Part shown: positions 34,736-44,593 of the stretch, piece after piece | Layout: every line of letters begins with the position of its first letter | How positions within the stretch are numbered: the stretch's first letter is position 1 | NCBI RefSeq assembly: GCF_000143765.1 | Contig: NZ_GL379770.1 | Coordinates: 186,001 to 250,000, forward strand | Length of the DNA: 64,000 nt | Reading direction: 5' to 3' | DNA from: Sphingobacterium spiritivorum ATCC 33861 | Lineage (GTDB): Bacteria; Bacteroidota; Bacteroidia; Sphingobacteriales; Sphingobacteriaceae | The notes under the pieces: generated by a model | Told to the model about the DNA's origin: nothing | The model's input: only the letters and a program-made list of their open reading frames with translations | Database searches by the model: none | Made by a program: the position numbers and the translations under genes

Positions 34736-35413
34736 ATGAATATCAAAGAACTAATTAAGACATTACTCCAATCAAATTTTGGAGGCGCGCAACTTTCAGA
34801 TGCCAGGGTGGAGCAATTAGCGAAGCGCTTAGAAGGCAAAGTGACAACAGAAGATGAGCTCAAAGAGAAGCTTTCTTTATTAAATGAGTTGGAACCTTTT
34901 TCAGAGAAAGTTAAAGAAGATGACCGAATGAGAAGTTTTCAATCTGAAATTGAAAAACTTAAAAAAGGCGCTGGCCAATCTGACGATAAGGACAAAGGAG
35001 ATGAAGGTGCTGGTGGAAGTGGTGCGGCGAGTGGCGCAGGATCGGAAGAGATTCCAGCGTGGGCCAAGGCAATTATTGATGGGAATAAAACAGTGACTGA
35101 GAAACTTGCAGCTCTTGAAGGGCAAAAGGTAGTTAACGACCGTCGATCTATCATCCAAGCCAAGCTCAAAGACGCCGATAAAGACTACAGTTCAAAGGTT
35201 TTACGTGACTTCGGTCGAATGAACTTTGCAACTGATGAAGACTTTACAGCATATCTTACTGATGTTGAAACCGACTTTGCGAATCATACGCAAACACAGG
35301 CTGAAAGTAAATTAGGGAAAGATAATCCATTTGCAGGAGTAGGTAAAGATGGCAAAATCACTGAAGCTTCACAAGCAGAAGTAGATAAGCTGTTTGGAGA
35401 CATTAAAATTTAA
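34736..35413 (+). CDS. Capsid scaffold-like protein
   Basis: A 225-aa acidic protein: an N-terminal helical segment, a coiled coil, a low-complexity Gly/Asp/Ser linker (~85-105) and a helical C-terminus. This composition and its position two genes before the major capsid protein fit a phage scaffolding protein. It restarts the structural operon after the accessory island. Confidence 0.68.
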   Translation: MNIKELIKTLLQSNFGGAQLSDARVEQLAKRLEGKVTTEDELKEKLSLLNELEPFSEKVKEDDRMRSFQSEIEKLKKGAGQSDDKDKGDEGAGGSGAASGAGSEEIPAWAKAIIDGNKTVTEKLAALEGQKVVNDRRSIIQAKLKDADKDYSSKVLRDFGRMNFATDEDFTAYLTDVETDFANHTQTQAESKLGKDNPFAGVGKDGKITEASQAEVDKLFGDIKI

Positions 35414-35418
35414 AACAA

Positions 35419-35829
35419 ATGGCAGTTCAAGTAAACTTAGTGGACGATCAGATTAACGTAGATACCTCAAAGGATAGCATTGTTATTATACATAACCAAT
35501 TCTGCATTCCTGGTGGGAAATCTTTGGATGTTACTGGATTCGCTCCTGATGTGATTAATGCTGGTCACATCTTAATTAAAGAAACAGCAACAAACAATTA
35601 CAAGCCAATGCCTTTGAATGCAGGTGCAACAGCTTACGCTGCTTTACCGGCAGACCATGAGTATGCAGGCGTATTGGTAGCAACAATCCTTAAAAAACGC
35701 CCATTCGCAGGTGTAATGATTGAGGGATATGTGAATGAAGTGGCATCGCCATTTCCAGTGACGGCAATCAAAGCGGCGTTTCTTACAGCATTAAACAACG
35801 AGGTTAAATTTAGATCAGATTTGGCATAA
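35419..35829 (+). CDS. Probable head decoration protein
   Basis: A 136-aa beta-rich protein, directly before and overlapping the capsid gene by 1 nt. The sequence (HILIKETATNNYKPMPLN; EYAGVLVATILKKRPFAGVM) fits small decoration proteins that cap capsomers. The call is from position and composition. Confidence 0.55.
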   Translation: MAVQVNLVDDQINVDTSKDSIVIIHNQFCIPGGKSLDVTGFAPDVINAGHILIKETATNNYKPMPLNAGATAYAALPADHEYAGVLVATILKKRPFAGVMIEGYVNEVASPFPVTAIKAAFLTALNNEVKFRSDLA

Positions 35830-36911
35830 TGGCAGAGCAAACACAATTTATCAAATACATTCAGAAGTACTTTACAGGGTTTATTGCTTCTGTATATAAA
35901 ACCATTAATGGTGAGAAGAATGCGCCAAAATATCTGTACAAACAGATGTTGACGCCAAAACCTTCTGTTGATGGTAAATGGACATCTCTATTGGCGGATA
36001 ACCAAAACGTTGCAGCTGATGTTGTGGCAATGGATTCTCCATTACCATTGAAATTACGTCCGTCAATGGGATCTGTTTCAGGAGATATTCCAAAGTTAGG
36101 TATGGAGTTAAAAATGAACGAGAATCAACTCGATCAGGTTGACACTATGCTTGCTAAAAACGCGGATATCAAGGACATTGTAACTGAAATTTTTGATGAC
36201 ACAAAACGTTGTATCGTCGGTGTAGAAGAACAAAAGGAATACCTTTTTCTTCGTGGTTTCTCAAGCGGCATTGCATTAACTGATAACGACAATGTTGGTA
36301 CTGGTGTACGCGTCAATTATGGATATACAAATCAAGCTGGTGTGCCCGTTGTTTGGTCGAATGCAAATTTAGCTACAATGACCCCTGTAGCGGATTTACA
36401 GAGGGAGATTGACAAAGCAGATGCTTTAGGAATTACAATTGGCTACATATCAATTGACAAAACTTCTTTGGACATCGCGCGCAGATGTAATGAGGTTAAG
36501 GATTTGTATGCTGTGGCTAATGGAAACTTTAGTGACACTAAGCCTTCGCCATCTAATAAAAACTTCCCAAGTTTTTTAGAAGAAGAATTGGGAGTGAAGT
36601 TGATTGTTGTCAATCGTTCAATCAAGTTTGAAAAAGATGGCGCAAAGAAAACTGTGAAAGCTTGGGACGAAGGTAAAGCAATTTTGCACCCTGACTTGCT
36701 TGTCGGGCAATTAGTATGGAAAAAGCCAGTTGAATCAGATCACCAATCTAAAGCGGTTGAGTATCGTCAAGGTGAACACGGGGCCTTGCTTTCTAAATAT
36801 GTTACACACAAACCTTTTGGAGAATTCACTGACATCCAGGCGCGCAACGTTCCTGTAATCAACAATGTAAACGAGATTTTCCAATTGGACACTAAAACTG
36901 TACAAGCATAA
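35829..36911 (+). CDS. Major capsid protein (HK97-like fold expected)
   Basis: A 360-aa protein at the canonical position. It begins with a helical N-arm, has a KLGMELKMNENQLDQVDTML spine-helix region and an ITIGYISIDKTSLDIARRCN segment as in Bacteroidota phage capsids. It overlaps both neighbours by 1 nt, so all three are translated as a unit. Confidence 0.8.
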   Translation: MAEQTQFIKYIQKYFTGFIASVYKTINGEKNAPKYLYKQMLTPKPSVDGKWTSLLADNQNVAADVVAMDSPLPLKLRPSMGSVSGDIPKLGMELKMNENQLDQVDTMLAKNADIKDIVTEIFDDTKRCIVGVEEQKEYLFLRGFSSGIALTDNDNVGTGVRVNYGYTNQAGVPVVWSNANLATMTPVADLQREIDKADALGITIGYISIDKTSLDIARRCNEVKDLYAVANGNFSDTKPSPSNKNFPSFLEEELGVKLIVVNRSIKFEKDGAKKTVKAWDEGKAILHPDLLVGQLVWKKPVESDHQSKAVEYRQGEHGALLSKYVTHKPFGEFTDIQARNVPVINNVNEIFQLDTKTVQA

Positions 36912-37222
36912 TGGCAGATCAAGAAAATAAGCAGGGAACGCAACCAGGTGTTCCTTCATCTTCACCACAAGGTGCTGAAGATGCAAAATTAAAAGCAGAG
37001 CAAGAAGCAAAGGCTAAAGCTGACAAGGATGCGGCCGACGCAAAGGCTAAAGCTGATGCCAAAGCCGAGAAGGACAAGAAGTCTAAAAAATATACTGTCA
37101 TCTCTCCATTTGCTGACAAAGACAACTTTGGTAAGAAATGGGTTGAAGGTGATGATGTATCTCATTTCGAGCAGGACCGTTTGGACTTGTGTGTTGAACG
37201 TGGTTTGGTAAAGAAGGGCTAG
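36911..37222 (+). CDS. Low-complexity head-associated protein
   Basis: A 103-aa protein: residues 1-60 are Ala/Lys/Asp/Gln repeats, while residues 60-103 form a small compact domain (YTVISPFADKDNFGKKWVEG). The C-terminal domain resembles a widespread phage module near the head-tail joining genes. Possibly a head-completion or decoration accessory. Confidence 0.58.
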   Translation: MADQENKQGTQPGVPSSSPQGAEDAKLKAEQEAKAKADKDAADAKAKADAKAEKDKKSKKYTVISPFADKDNFGKKWVEGDDVSHFEQDRLDLCVERGLVKKG

Positions 37223-37226
37223 GATA

Positions 37227-37556
37227 ATGGCAAGTGTAAAGGAAGTCTTAGTGTCATCGATGGGGTATAAGTTCCCGGATGCAACAGTTGACATGGTGTT
37301 GGCGGAAAATGGGTTGGATCCTGTAGCGGAACGTGAGCCCCAAAGTCAAGATCAGACTAAAGCATTGGATCTATCCCGAGCGGGGTTGATTGACTTCCTT
37401 TTAACACAGCCTAAATCTGTCAAGGAATTGGATTATCAGCTTACTCAACAGGACGCTGCAGCTTTGGAAGCTTTACGCCGTCGTTTGTTGTGGAAATGGG
37501 GAATTGATGAAGTACCTTCTGACTCTGGATTCGTAGATATTTCAAATACTCACTAA
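37227..37556 (+). CDS. Head-tail connector (DUF6706-like)
   Basis: A 109-aa helical protein matching the DUF6706 pattern (VLVSSMGYKFPDATVDMVL ... ALDLSRAGLIDFLLTQPKSV), which occupies the Ad1/gp15-like connector slot in Bacteroidota siphoviruses. Confidence 0.65.
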   Translation: MASVKEVLVSSMGYKFPDATVDMVLAENGLDPVAEREPQSQDQTKALDLSRAGLIDFLLTQPKSVKELDYQLTQQDAAALEALRRRLLWKWGIDEVPSDSGFVDISNTH

Positions 37557-37567
37557 AAGAAGGAAAG

Positions 37568-37840
37568 ATGATAGAACAATATCCGGACAAGTTGGTGAGA
37601 GAAGACGGTAGCCAGTTATCTTGCCGTTTTTACCCAAATAACCGCAGCGCAGGCCTAAAGAAGATTAAGGATGGTGCCGAGGTTGATGTAAAGTTTACCA
37701 TCGCCCTTCCGGTTGATTCTCCAATGCTCTTAGTTGACGAGGTGATAACTGGATATGATAGGAATGGTGAGGTGATTGTGTGGCAAGACAGTATTGCGAT
37801 CTTTCATAGGGGGCAACTTCATTGTGTAGCTTATGTTTAG
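37568..37840 (+). CDS. Probable head-closure protein
   Basis: A 90-aa beta-rich protein in the head-closure (Ad2-like) slot between the connector and the gp10-like protein. The role is inferred from position. Overlaps the next gene by 8 nt. Confidence 0.52.
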   Translation: MIEQYPDKLVREDGSQLSCRFYPNNRSAGLKKIKDGAEVDVKFTIALPVDSPMLLVDEVITGYDRNGEVIVWQDSIAIFHRGQLHCVAYV

Positions 37841-38288
37841 AATGAAATTAGATATGAACCAATCCGAACTTGATGCTATTTACAATGAGCAGATCGAGGA
37901 GATGGATCGCAAAACGTTAGAAGCGTTTAAGCGTGTTCTTTCCAGGGCTTTGCAAATACAGCGAGCGAAGATAAGGCCAGATGGGTATAATGATCAAACT
38001 GGTCAGCTACGATCGTCTACTGGCGGCATTATTTACCGTGATGGAAAGGTGCTTTATGAGGATTTCGAGTTAAGCCCATACGGAACGGATAAAGCGCCGG
38101 GACTGAAAGAAGGACGTGAGAAGGCATTTGCAGAGTTACGTGAATCATCAGGTTGGGGTATTACTTTAGTTGCCGGGATGGAATATGCCAGTTGGGTTGA
38201 AACTAATCATGGACTTACAGTTGTAAGTGAAGCGAGAAAGGAAGTATATAAGTCGCTTGATCAAGCCTTTAACGAAATTGATGTATGA
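37833..38288 (+). CDS. HK97 gp10-like tail completion/neck protein
   Basis: A 151-aa protein: an N-terminal helix, then the gp10-type core including QTGQLRSSTGGIIYRDGKVL and GMEYASWVETNHGLTVV, a signature of the neck protein family. The start at 37833 is shared with an ATG 12 nt later. Confidence 0.72.
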   Translation: MFRMKLDMNQSELDAIYNEQIEEMDRKTLEAFKRVLSRALQIQRAKIRPDGYNDQTGQLRSSTGGIIYRDGKVLYEDFELSPYGTDKAPGLKEGREKAFAELRESSGWGITLVAGMEYASWVETNHGLTVVSEARKEVYKSLDQAFNEIDV

Positions 38289-38722
38289 TAGCAAAGGTCT
38301 TAAAGAATTCCATAGAAGGAATGAAGGATGTCAAATCCGTATTGATTGTTGCAGGCATTGAAGATCTTATAACTGGTGAAATTCGGTTATTTCAACGAAA
38401 GCTTGGCAGCACTAAGGAGGATTGTGTTATTAATACTTTGATTTGGGATGCCGAACAGATACAAGGAGGAGTGCTGAATATTAACTTTCATGTACCTAAT
38501 CTTCCAGGATCATCAGCTGAAAACCCTACAGTAGTAGACAATACTCAACCAGATATTCAGAGGATGGAATATCTCGGACGTATAGCATCATCTAAATTGG
38601 ATGGATATATAGGTCCTAACTTTTCATTAAAACTTCGAGATCCCGGTCATATAGAGAATTTTGGCAAGCAGTGGTTATACAACATCCAAGTTGAGTATAC
38701 GTTCTTAAGAACAGATATTTAA
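38285..38722 (+). CDS. Probable tail terminator protein
   Basis: A 145-aa alpha/beta protein following the gp10-like gene, with a 4-nt overlap; both position and size suit the tail terminator that caps the tail tube. No decisive motif. Confidence 0.55.
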   Translation: MIAKVLKNSIEGMKDVKSVLIVAGIEDLITGEIRLFQRKLGSTKEDCVINTLIWDAEQIQGGVLNINFHVPNLPGSSAENPTVVDNTQPDIQRMEYLGRIASSKLDGYIGPNFSLKLRDPGHIENFGKQWLYNIQVEYTFLRTDI

Positions 38723-38735
38723 TAATAAAATTAAC

Positions 38736-38751
38736 ATCGGGGAACCCCGAT
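38736..38751 (+). other. Tight GC hairpin in front of the major tail gene
   Basis: ATCGGGG-AA-CCCCGAT. It may be an mRNA stabiliser or processing site for the highly expressed tail-tube gene. Confidence 0.5.
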
Positions 38752-38768
38752 ATAACAAAGAATAAATT

Positions 38769-39314
38769 ATGGCACAATTTGTTGTAAAAGGAGTAGAATC
38801 CATTGAGTTTGCGCCTGTGAGTACAGATGGAACCTTACCAGCTACAGGCTGGGTTAAAGGCGAAAATATTGAAATGGGGTCTGCGACAATGAACATTCCG
38901 GAAAAGACTATGACTAAAGTTAAAGTCGAAGACAAAGCAGGTATTTTCGCAATAATTGGAGAAGAAGGTGATGGAGCAAGTGTAACTGCTAAGTTCTTAA
39001 ATCTTGATCCAAAGATGGCAGATTTAATTTTCAAAGGTAATGCAACTTCCACCGCAACGACCAAATTTGAAGCGGCTATTGATAGCACTACCGCAGTAAA
39101 TCTTGCTGTTCGCGTTACAAGTAAACCTTGGGATGGATTTAAGATGGTTTTTGTAATTCTTAATGGATCAGTAATTGGAAGAATTGAGAATGCTCTTACC
39201 AAAGACGGAGATGCATTCCTGGCTTTGGGCTTCACTGCAGAAGCTCAAGCTGTAAGTGATGCTGATGGAGATGCTGTTTCTCCATGGTACTATGAGAAAG
39301 TAGCAGTAGCATAA
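38769..39314 (+). CDS. Major tail tube protein
   Basis: A 181-aa beta-rich protein in the tube position (after the tail terminator, before the tail chaperone). It has a KGVESIEFAPVSTDGTLPAT opening and many Gly/Thr/Val strands, flanked by RNA hairpins on both sides. Confidence 0.75.
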   Translation: MAQFVVKGVESIEFAPVSTDGTLPATGWVKGENIEMGSATMNIPEKTMTKVKVEDKAGIFAIIGEEGDGASVTAKFLNLDPKMADLIFKGNATSTATTKFEAAIDSTTAVNLAVRVTSKPWDGFKMVFVILNGSVIGRIENALTKDGDAFLALGFTAEAQAVSDADGDAVSPWYYEKVAVA

Positions 39315-39320
39315 AAAAAC

Positions 39321-39361
39321 AACCCCGAAATCCACTTTGGTTAGCTGGAAAGTAGGGGTTT
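39321..39361 (+). terminator. Hairpin after the tail tube gene
   Basis: AACCCC/GGGGTT outer and ACTTT/AAAGT inner stems, followed by only a short T-run. Probably a partial terminator that lowers expression of downstream tail genes. Confidence 0.6.
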
Positions 39362-39382
39362 ATTCATCTAACCAAAAAGGAA

Positions 39383-39856
39383 ATGACACAACAAGAAATT
39401 GCTGATACATTTATCGATTCTCCTACTCACATTGGCTCTATTGCATTGCCCAAAGGAGGATTAATTAATAAAATATTGAAGCGAACTCATTCAATTGATA
39501 TTGAAGTAGGGCCTATACCTGTTGGCAAAGTGCAGCAGATAGGAGTTTTGCTTAAGCAAATGACCAATTTAGAGTCTATTCAAAAATATTCTCAAGCAGA
39601 TCAGATCAACATTTTATTATCAGACAATATCAATCCTATTTTACAAATTATCGCGATTGCGATTAGTAAAACAAGACGTTTCGAAGTTGATACCTTGACA
39701 GCTATTTCTGAGCAATGGAGTATGTCGTTAATTTATAAAGCTTTTATTGAAGTCTACCGGAGGTTAGACTTATCGTCTTTTTTCGACATTATGGCTTTAT
39801 CAAAGAATCTGACTCTAAACCTTTTCCCGGATCCGGAAGCCCTTGGGCAAGCGTAA
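39383..39856 (+). CDS. Tail assembly chaperone (gpG-like), frameshift donor
   Basis: A 157-aa helical protein between the tail tube and tape measure, the G position of long-tailed phages. Near its 3' end is a canonical X-XXY-YYZ slippery heptamer T-TTC-CCG (39823-39829) in the correct phase for a -1 shift onto a downstream frame (see 39823-40026). Confidence 0.78.
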   Translation: MTQQEIADTFIDSPTHIGSIALPKGGLINKILKRTHSIDIEVGPIPVGKVQQIGVLLKQMTNLESIQKYSQADQINILLSDNINPILQIIAIAISKTRRFEVDTLTAISEQWSMSLIYKAFIEVYRRLDLSSFFDIMALSKNLTLNLFPDPEALGQA

Positions 39857-40026
39857 TTAGCGCTGCAATAGCAAGTAAAGGTTGGGATGAGGATCACATT
39901 AAATGGAAGATCTCATATGTAAATTTAATGTTGTATGGGTTATGCATACCATCTTACTCAAAAGATGAAAATGCACCTAACAGTCAAAAGGAAGTTGATA
40001 TGTTTCAAATGTTTAGTAACAGATAA
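39823..40026 (+). CDS. gpT-like extension, produced by -1 frameshift (G-T fusion)
   Basis: After a -1 shift at T-TTC-CCG the frame reads without a stop for 67 codons (…SPWASVISAAIASKGW…, then HIKWKISYVNLMLYGLC) to TAA at 40024. It has no start codon of its own. The fused product would be about 214 aa, as expected for gpGT chaperones that coat the tape measure. Confidence 0.75.
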   Translation, partial: FPGSGSPWASVISAAIASKGWDEDHIKWKISYVNLMLYGLCIPSYSKDENAPNSQKEVDMFQMFSNR

Positions 40027-40120
40027 GAAGGTGTTGCTATTGTAGTAATCAGCAATGATTGTTGCTGTTTTGCGTATATTAGAAACTTTATTTTTGAGCT
40101 ATCACATCTGAGGATAGTTC

Positions 40121-43100
40121 ATGGCTGATTTAAGATATAAAGTAGTATTAGACGATACAGAAGCTCGCAAAAAATTACGCGAGCTTTTGTCGAATACGGG
40201 TGTGGGATCTTCCTCCAATCCTAAAGAAGATTCTAAAAAATCAGCTACTACCGTAGATGATGTTCGCAATGCCACCTTGAGATTAAAAGAGGCGCAGATT
40301 GCAAACATTGAGTCTATTAGACAGGCTCGTTTAGAACAGGCAAAGCAGAAACAAGAGCAATCTGAGTTAACAACGAAGTTCAAAGAGGGACAACTTACTC
40401 TGCAAGAGTTTCGTCTTGAACAAGGGAAGCTTAATGCTGCAAGAAAAGAACAATCAAGAATTGAAAGGGAGCTAAAGAAGAATCTTGCTGATAATAGTGA
40501 ATATGCTCAGCTCTCAAAAGCATTAAATAATGTTAGAAGGGAAACCAAAGATTTACTTGCAGAGATGTTTAAATTGGAGCGTCAAGGTAGATCTAGTTCC
40601 GCTTCTTATGAAATGCTCAAAAGGAAATCAGAAGCATTAACAAAGCAAACTCAATATTTAGATAAGGCAATAAAGCGTATTGATGCTACAGTGGGTCAGC
40701 ATCAGCGTAACGTTGGTAACTATGCACAGGCATTAGAAAATATGTCTCCAATAATAGCCCGGTTAAATATGAACCTTGCACTAATGGGGACTTCAGTAAG
40801 TGAGTTAGCTGCTGGGGGAGCTGCCGGGTTCACCACTTTGCTGTCCAGTGTAAAATCATTAGGAGCTGGACTTGCATCTTTTCTTTTAACTCCTGTAGGA
40901 GCAGTTATTGCATTGCTTGCTACGTTGTATAGTTTAATTCGCGCTGGTGGATCAGTAGTTATTGGATTCAATTCTCGTCTAATGTCTGTTTCTAAGACTA
41001 CCGGATTAGCAGGTGTAGAGCTTAATAAGTTTGGTGATGCGATAGTAGAGTTATCAAGAAAACTGCAGGTTGTTAGCACAGATAAATTACTTGAATATGC
41101 TACTGTCGCCGGGCAACTAGGTGTTAAAGGTAGAGCCAATCTACTGGCTTTCGCCGAAGCATTAGCAAAGTTAGAAACAGCTTCTGATATTAAAGGCGAA
41201 GAAGGAGGTACTTCTATAGCAAGAACATTGACGCTGGTAGATGGTGGCGTGCAGAATGTGAAGGACTTTGGCGATGAAATTGTAAACCTGGGTAATAATT
41301 TCGCTGCAACTGAAGGTGAAATTCTTTCAAATGCCGAATCAATTGCACAGAATACTGGGGTGTATAAAGTTGGTAGAAGGGACGTTCTTGCGTATGCTGT
41401 AGCTACTAAAGCTGTTGGACTTGAAGCTGAGGTTGTTGGTTCTACCTTCTCTAGAACTTTAGGAGAGTTTGAAAAGATGATCAGGACAGGAAAAGGTGTC
41501 GCTGATCTTTCTAAAGTTATTGGTAAATCTTCTCAAGAAATCTCTGATCAATTTAAAAAAGATGCTTCATCTGTTTTTAAAGATTATATAAACGGACTGA
41601 ACAGAATATCGCTTTCCGGAGGATCAGTAAACGAAGCGTTAGAAAGAACGGGAGTAATAGCTGTTCGAGATCAAAGGGTTATTGCTACTCTTGCAACTAA
41701 TGGCTACGCTACTTTAAGTGACGCATTAGTGAAAGTTGGAGAGGCAGCAGGGGCAATGGATAGGGAGTTTGAAACCGGAGCAAGCAAACTGGAACAACAA
41801 TTAAATAGAATTGGAATAGCCTGGGACAACTTCATCCTATCAATTGAACAAGGGGATGGTGTACTCGGCAAAGCCGCAGCGAGTATAGCAAATCTTGTAG
41901 CTAATTATGCTGACTACATGGCTAAGGTAATTAACCCTTCTTCATTTCAAGAATGGAAATCACGAGTATCATTTGCTAATGACGAAGCAGATGCAATCAG
42001 AGAAGTCACAATTGGATACAAAGATGCCGCAGAAACATTCGCAGGTTTATCTGGGTTCAATTTTTCTGCAGCTAATTATGATAAACTCAAAGAAAAATAT
42101 GAAGAGGTAGGGTCATCAATTAAGGCTTTGCAAATCGTTACAGAAAAATATAAAACTTATGTAAAAGATGGTCTATTGACAGAAGGAGGGCAAAAAAGAA
42201 TTGAGGACTATACTAAGTTAATTCAAAACCTTAGCGGTTCAATGTGGCAAATTGAGCTTTTTATGAAATCAAGAGCTCCTCAGGCTACAGAAAAAATAGA
42301 TTTTGAACAATCAGAGGAGGAGAGAAGAAAGGCTGAAAGAGCAGCAGAAGCAGCGAGAAATAAAGCGGAACGAGAAGCAGAAGCCCGTCGCCAAGCTATG
42401 GAAAGGCAGCGAGCATTGCAGTTGTCTATTGACCAAATAAATGAGCAATCACTACGTGGGCAGTTGTCTCGAGATGAACAGGAAGTAGCTTCTATTCGCG
42501 ATAAATATGCTAAGATCAGAGAAGAAGTCAGGAAGTTCTATGCTGATCCAAAAAACAAAGGGTTAAAGGTTGATACTGGAAGACTGAAAGGGAATGAGGA
42601 TTTTGAAATAAGTGAACTCCAATTTAGGCAAGGGACTAAAAGAATTTCTGAAGACCTAGCTGAACAAAAGGCTCTTGTTGATGAATACAATAACTATTTA
42701 GCGAAAACGTCAAAGGAAGAAGCTGATAAAAGATTCTCCGAACAATTATCAATTATTAAAAATTTTAAAAAAAACATTCAAAGTGAATATGAAGATCTGA
42801 TAGCTCTTGAAAAGAGTGCTTCTTTAAGCGGATTTACAGGTTCCGCATCTGAACTGACTCAGGCTCAAAAAGAGAGAGCAGATTATTATAAAAAGTATCT
42901 AGAATCCTTGAATAAAGAAGAGAGATTGAGATTACAAGAGGAATTTGTTTCAGCTTTAAATCTTTCTAAAGGTCATAATCAGAAGCTGCTTGACATTGAA
43001 AAAAAGTACAACGATGCAAGATTAGTTTTAGGAAAAAATGCTACCAAGGAGCAGTTGGAAGAATTAAATAACCGTCATAATGAAGAAATAAGTGCAGGAG

Positions 43101-44593
43101 TTATGGCAGGCCTTCAAAAGGAGGTTCAGTGGGAAAAGACTTTCTCAACCCTTCAATATTTGAGTAAATCGGCAACTAACAAATCTTTAAAGGATATTCA
43201 GGATAGACTTAATAAGGAATTAAGTAGTGGAAATTTAATTAAGGAACATTATGAAGATTTAATCGGCCAAGTGAATTCAGCTAGAATTGAACTTAACCTA
43301 CAAAAATCTTGGATCGCTAGCACAGATGCCATTAAAGCTTACATAGATCTACTAAGAAAAGCCAAAAAAGAAAGTAAGTTGGAGGCGAATATACCTGTAT
43401 TGAAAAATGAGGTCTTTGGAGCTCTATCAAGCGACATTGGTAATGCGTCACAACTAGTGAGCACCCTTACTGATTCCTTTGCGACTCTAGGAGTCGGTAG
43501 TGAAGATTTACAGGAAACTTTAGGTAAGGTTGGAGGCGCGCTTGGTGACTTGAGTAATCTTGCAGGAGCTATAGCAACAGGTAATCCGGTGGCTATAGTA
43601 ACAGCCTCAATTAAGGCATTAACTTCAGTAATTGATATTTTCAATACAAAAGACAAAAAGCTACAAAAACAGATTGATAAATATCAAGAACAGCTATATA
43701 GCTTAACTAAGTCATACGATAGACTTCAGCGAAGTATCTCCAATTCCGTAGGTGAATCGTTTTACTCAGACAGCGAAAAAGCTATAAATAACCTGAAAGA
43801 ACAACAGCAGAAACTTCAGGATATGGCAAAGGCTGAAGAAGATAAAAAGAAGACCGATAAAGATAAAGCAAAATCTTTCAGGGATGAGATGGATAAGATC
43901 GATCAGGAGATTGAGGATATCCGCAAAAGCATCACAGAGTCTTTAGTTCAAACTTCATTCAAGGAACTTTCAAATGAACTCGCGGATGCATTAGTTTCTG
44001 CATTTGAAGCAGGAGAAAGTGCTATTGATGCTATGGATGATACTTTTGACAAGTTTATAAAAAATGCTTTAGCAAATAGTCTTAAGCTAAAGATGATTGA
44101 GCCAATTGTAAATGATATGGTTAATCAGGTTTCACAATATATGCTGGCTAATGATAACAGTCTTATTGGTTTCAATTTCGATTCCTGGAGAGATAAACTT
44201 GGGGAAGCGTCGAAAGGATTCACAAATGCAATGGAAGAAGCATATAAGGGATTAGGGTTATCAAAAGATAGTAGTTCAACTTATTCAACATCCCTAAGCG
44301 GAGCTTATGCCAGAGCAAGCCAAGAAAGTATTGATCTGCTTGCCGGGCAAACGGGTGCAATGAGATCACATTTATCAGAATTAATTCAGCTTCAAAAAAA
44401 CACGGACATGACCTTAAAACAATGTGTAGATGCAGCTCAATCTCATTTGACACAGCTGATTCTCATTGAACGAAACACACGTGTTACAGCAGATAATGCA
44501 AGTAACTATTTACCCTATCTCAAAGGTATTGAAGCCAATACAAAAGGAAACTTAGATATGCAGTTAAGGGCTGCAGGGAAATTTGGATTTTAA
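40121..44593 (+). CDS. Tail tape measure protein
   Basis: A 1490-aa protein, the longest in the window: an N-terminal coiled coil (~1-190), a hydrophobic Gly/Ala/Leu-rich segment (~205-280), a TP901-like region around 290-560 and long heptad helices to the C-terminus. In long-tailed phages each residue adds about 0.15 nm of tail, so about 220 nm would be predicted (inference). The end abuts the next gene (1-nt overlap). Confidence 0.92.
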   Translation: MADLRYKVVLDDTEARKKLRELLSNTGVGSSSNPKEDSKKSATTVDDVRNATLRLKEAQIANIESIRQARLEQAKQKQEQSELTTKFKEGQLTLQEFRLEQGKLNAARKEQSRIERELKKNLADNSEYAQLSKALNNVRRETKDLLAEMFKLERQGRSSSASYEMLKRKSEALTKQTQYLDKAIKRIDATVGQHQRNVGNYAQALENMSPIIARLNMNLALMGTSVSELAAGGAAGFTTLLSSVKSLGAGLASFLLTPVGAVIALLATLYSLIRAGGSVVIGFNSRLMSVSKTTGLAGVELNKFGDAIVELSRKLQVVSTDKLLEYATVAGQLGVKGRANLLAFAEALAKLETASDIKGEEGGTSIARTLTLVDGGVQNVKDFGDEIVNLGNNFAATEGEILSNAESIAQNTGVYKVGRRDVLAYAVATKAVGLEAEVVGSTFSRTLGEFEKMIRTGKGVADLSKVIGKSSQEISDQFKKDASSVFKDYINGLNRISLSGGSVNEALERTGVIAVRDQRVIATLATNGYATLSDALVKVGEAAGAMDREFETGASKLEQQLNRIGIAWDNFILSIEQGDGVLGKAAASIANLVANYADYMAKVINPSSFQEWKSRVSFANDEADAIREVTIGYKDAAETFAGLSGFNFSAANYDKLKEKYEEVGSSIKALQIVTEKYKTYVKDGLLTEGGQKRIEDYTKLIQNLSGSMWQIELFMKSRAPQATEKIDFEQSEEERRKAERAAEAARNKAEREAEARRQAMERQRALQLSIDQINEQSLRGQLSRDEQEVASIRDKYAKIREEVRKFYADPKNKGLKVDTGRLKGNEDFEISELQFRQGTKRISEDLAEQKALVDEYNNYLAKTSKEEADKRFSEQLSIIKNFKKNIQSEYEDLIALEKSASLSGFTGSASELTQAQKERADYYKKYLESLNKEERLRLQEEFVSALNLSKGHNQKLLDIEKKYNDARLVLGKNATKEQLEELNNRHNEEISAGVMAGLQKEVQWEKTFSTLQYLSKSATNKSLKDIQDRLNKELSSGNLIKEHYEDLIGQVNSARIELNLQKSWIASTDAIKAYIDLLRKAKKESKLEANIPVLKNEVFGALSSDIGNASQLVSTLTDSFATLGVGSEDLQETLGKVGGALGDLSNLAGAIATGNPVAIVTASIKALTSVIDIFNTKDKKLQKQIDKYQEQLYSLTKSYDRLQRSISNSVGESFYSDSEKAINNLKEQQQKLQDMAKAEEDKKKTDKDKAKSFRDEMDKIDQEIEDIRKSITESLVQTSFKELSNELADALVSAFEAGESAIDAMDDTFDKFIKNALANSLKLKMIEPIVNDMVNQVSQYMLANDNSLIGFNFDSWRDKLGEASKGFTNAMEEAYKGLGLSKDSSSTYSTSLSGAYARASQESIDLLAGQTGAMRSHLSELIQLQKNTDMTLKQCVDAAQSHLTQLILIERNTRVTADNASNYLPYLKGIEANTKGNLDMQLRAAGKFGF

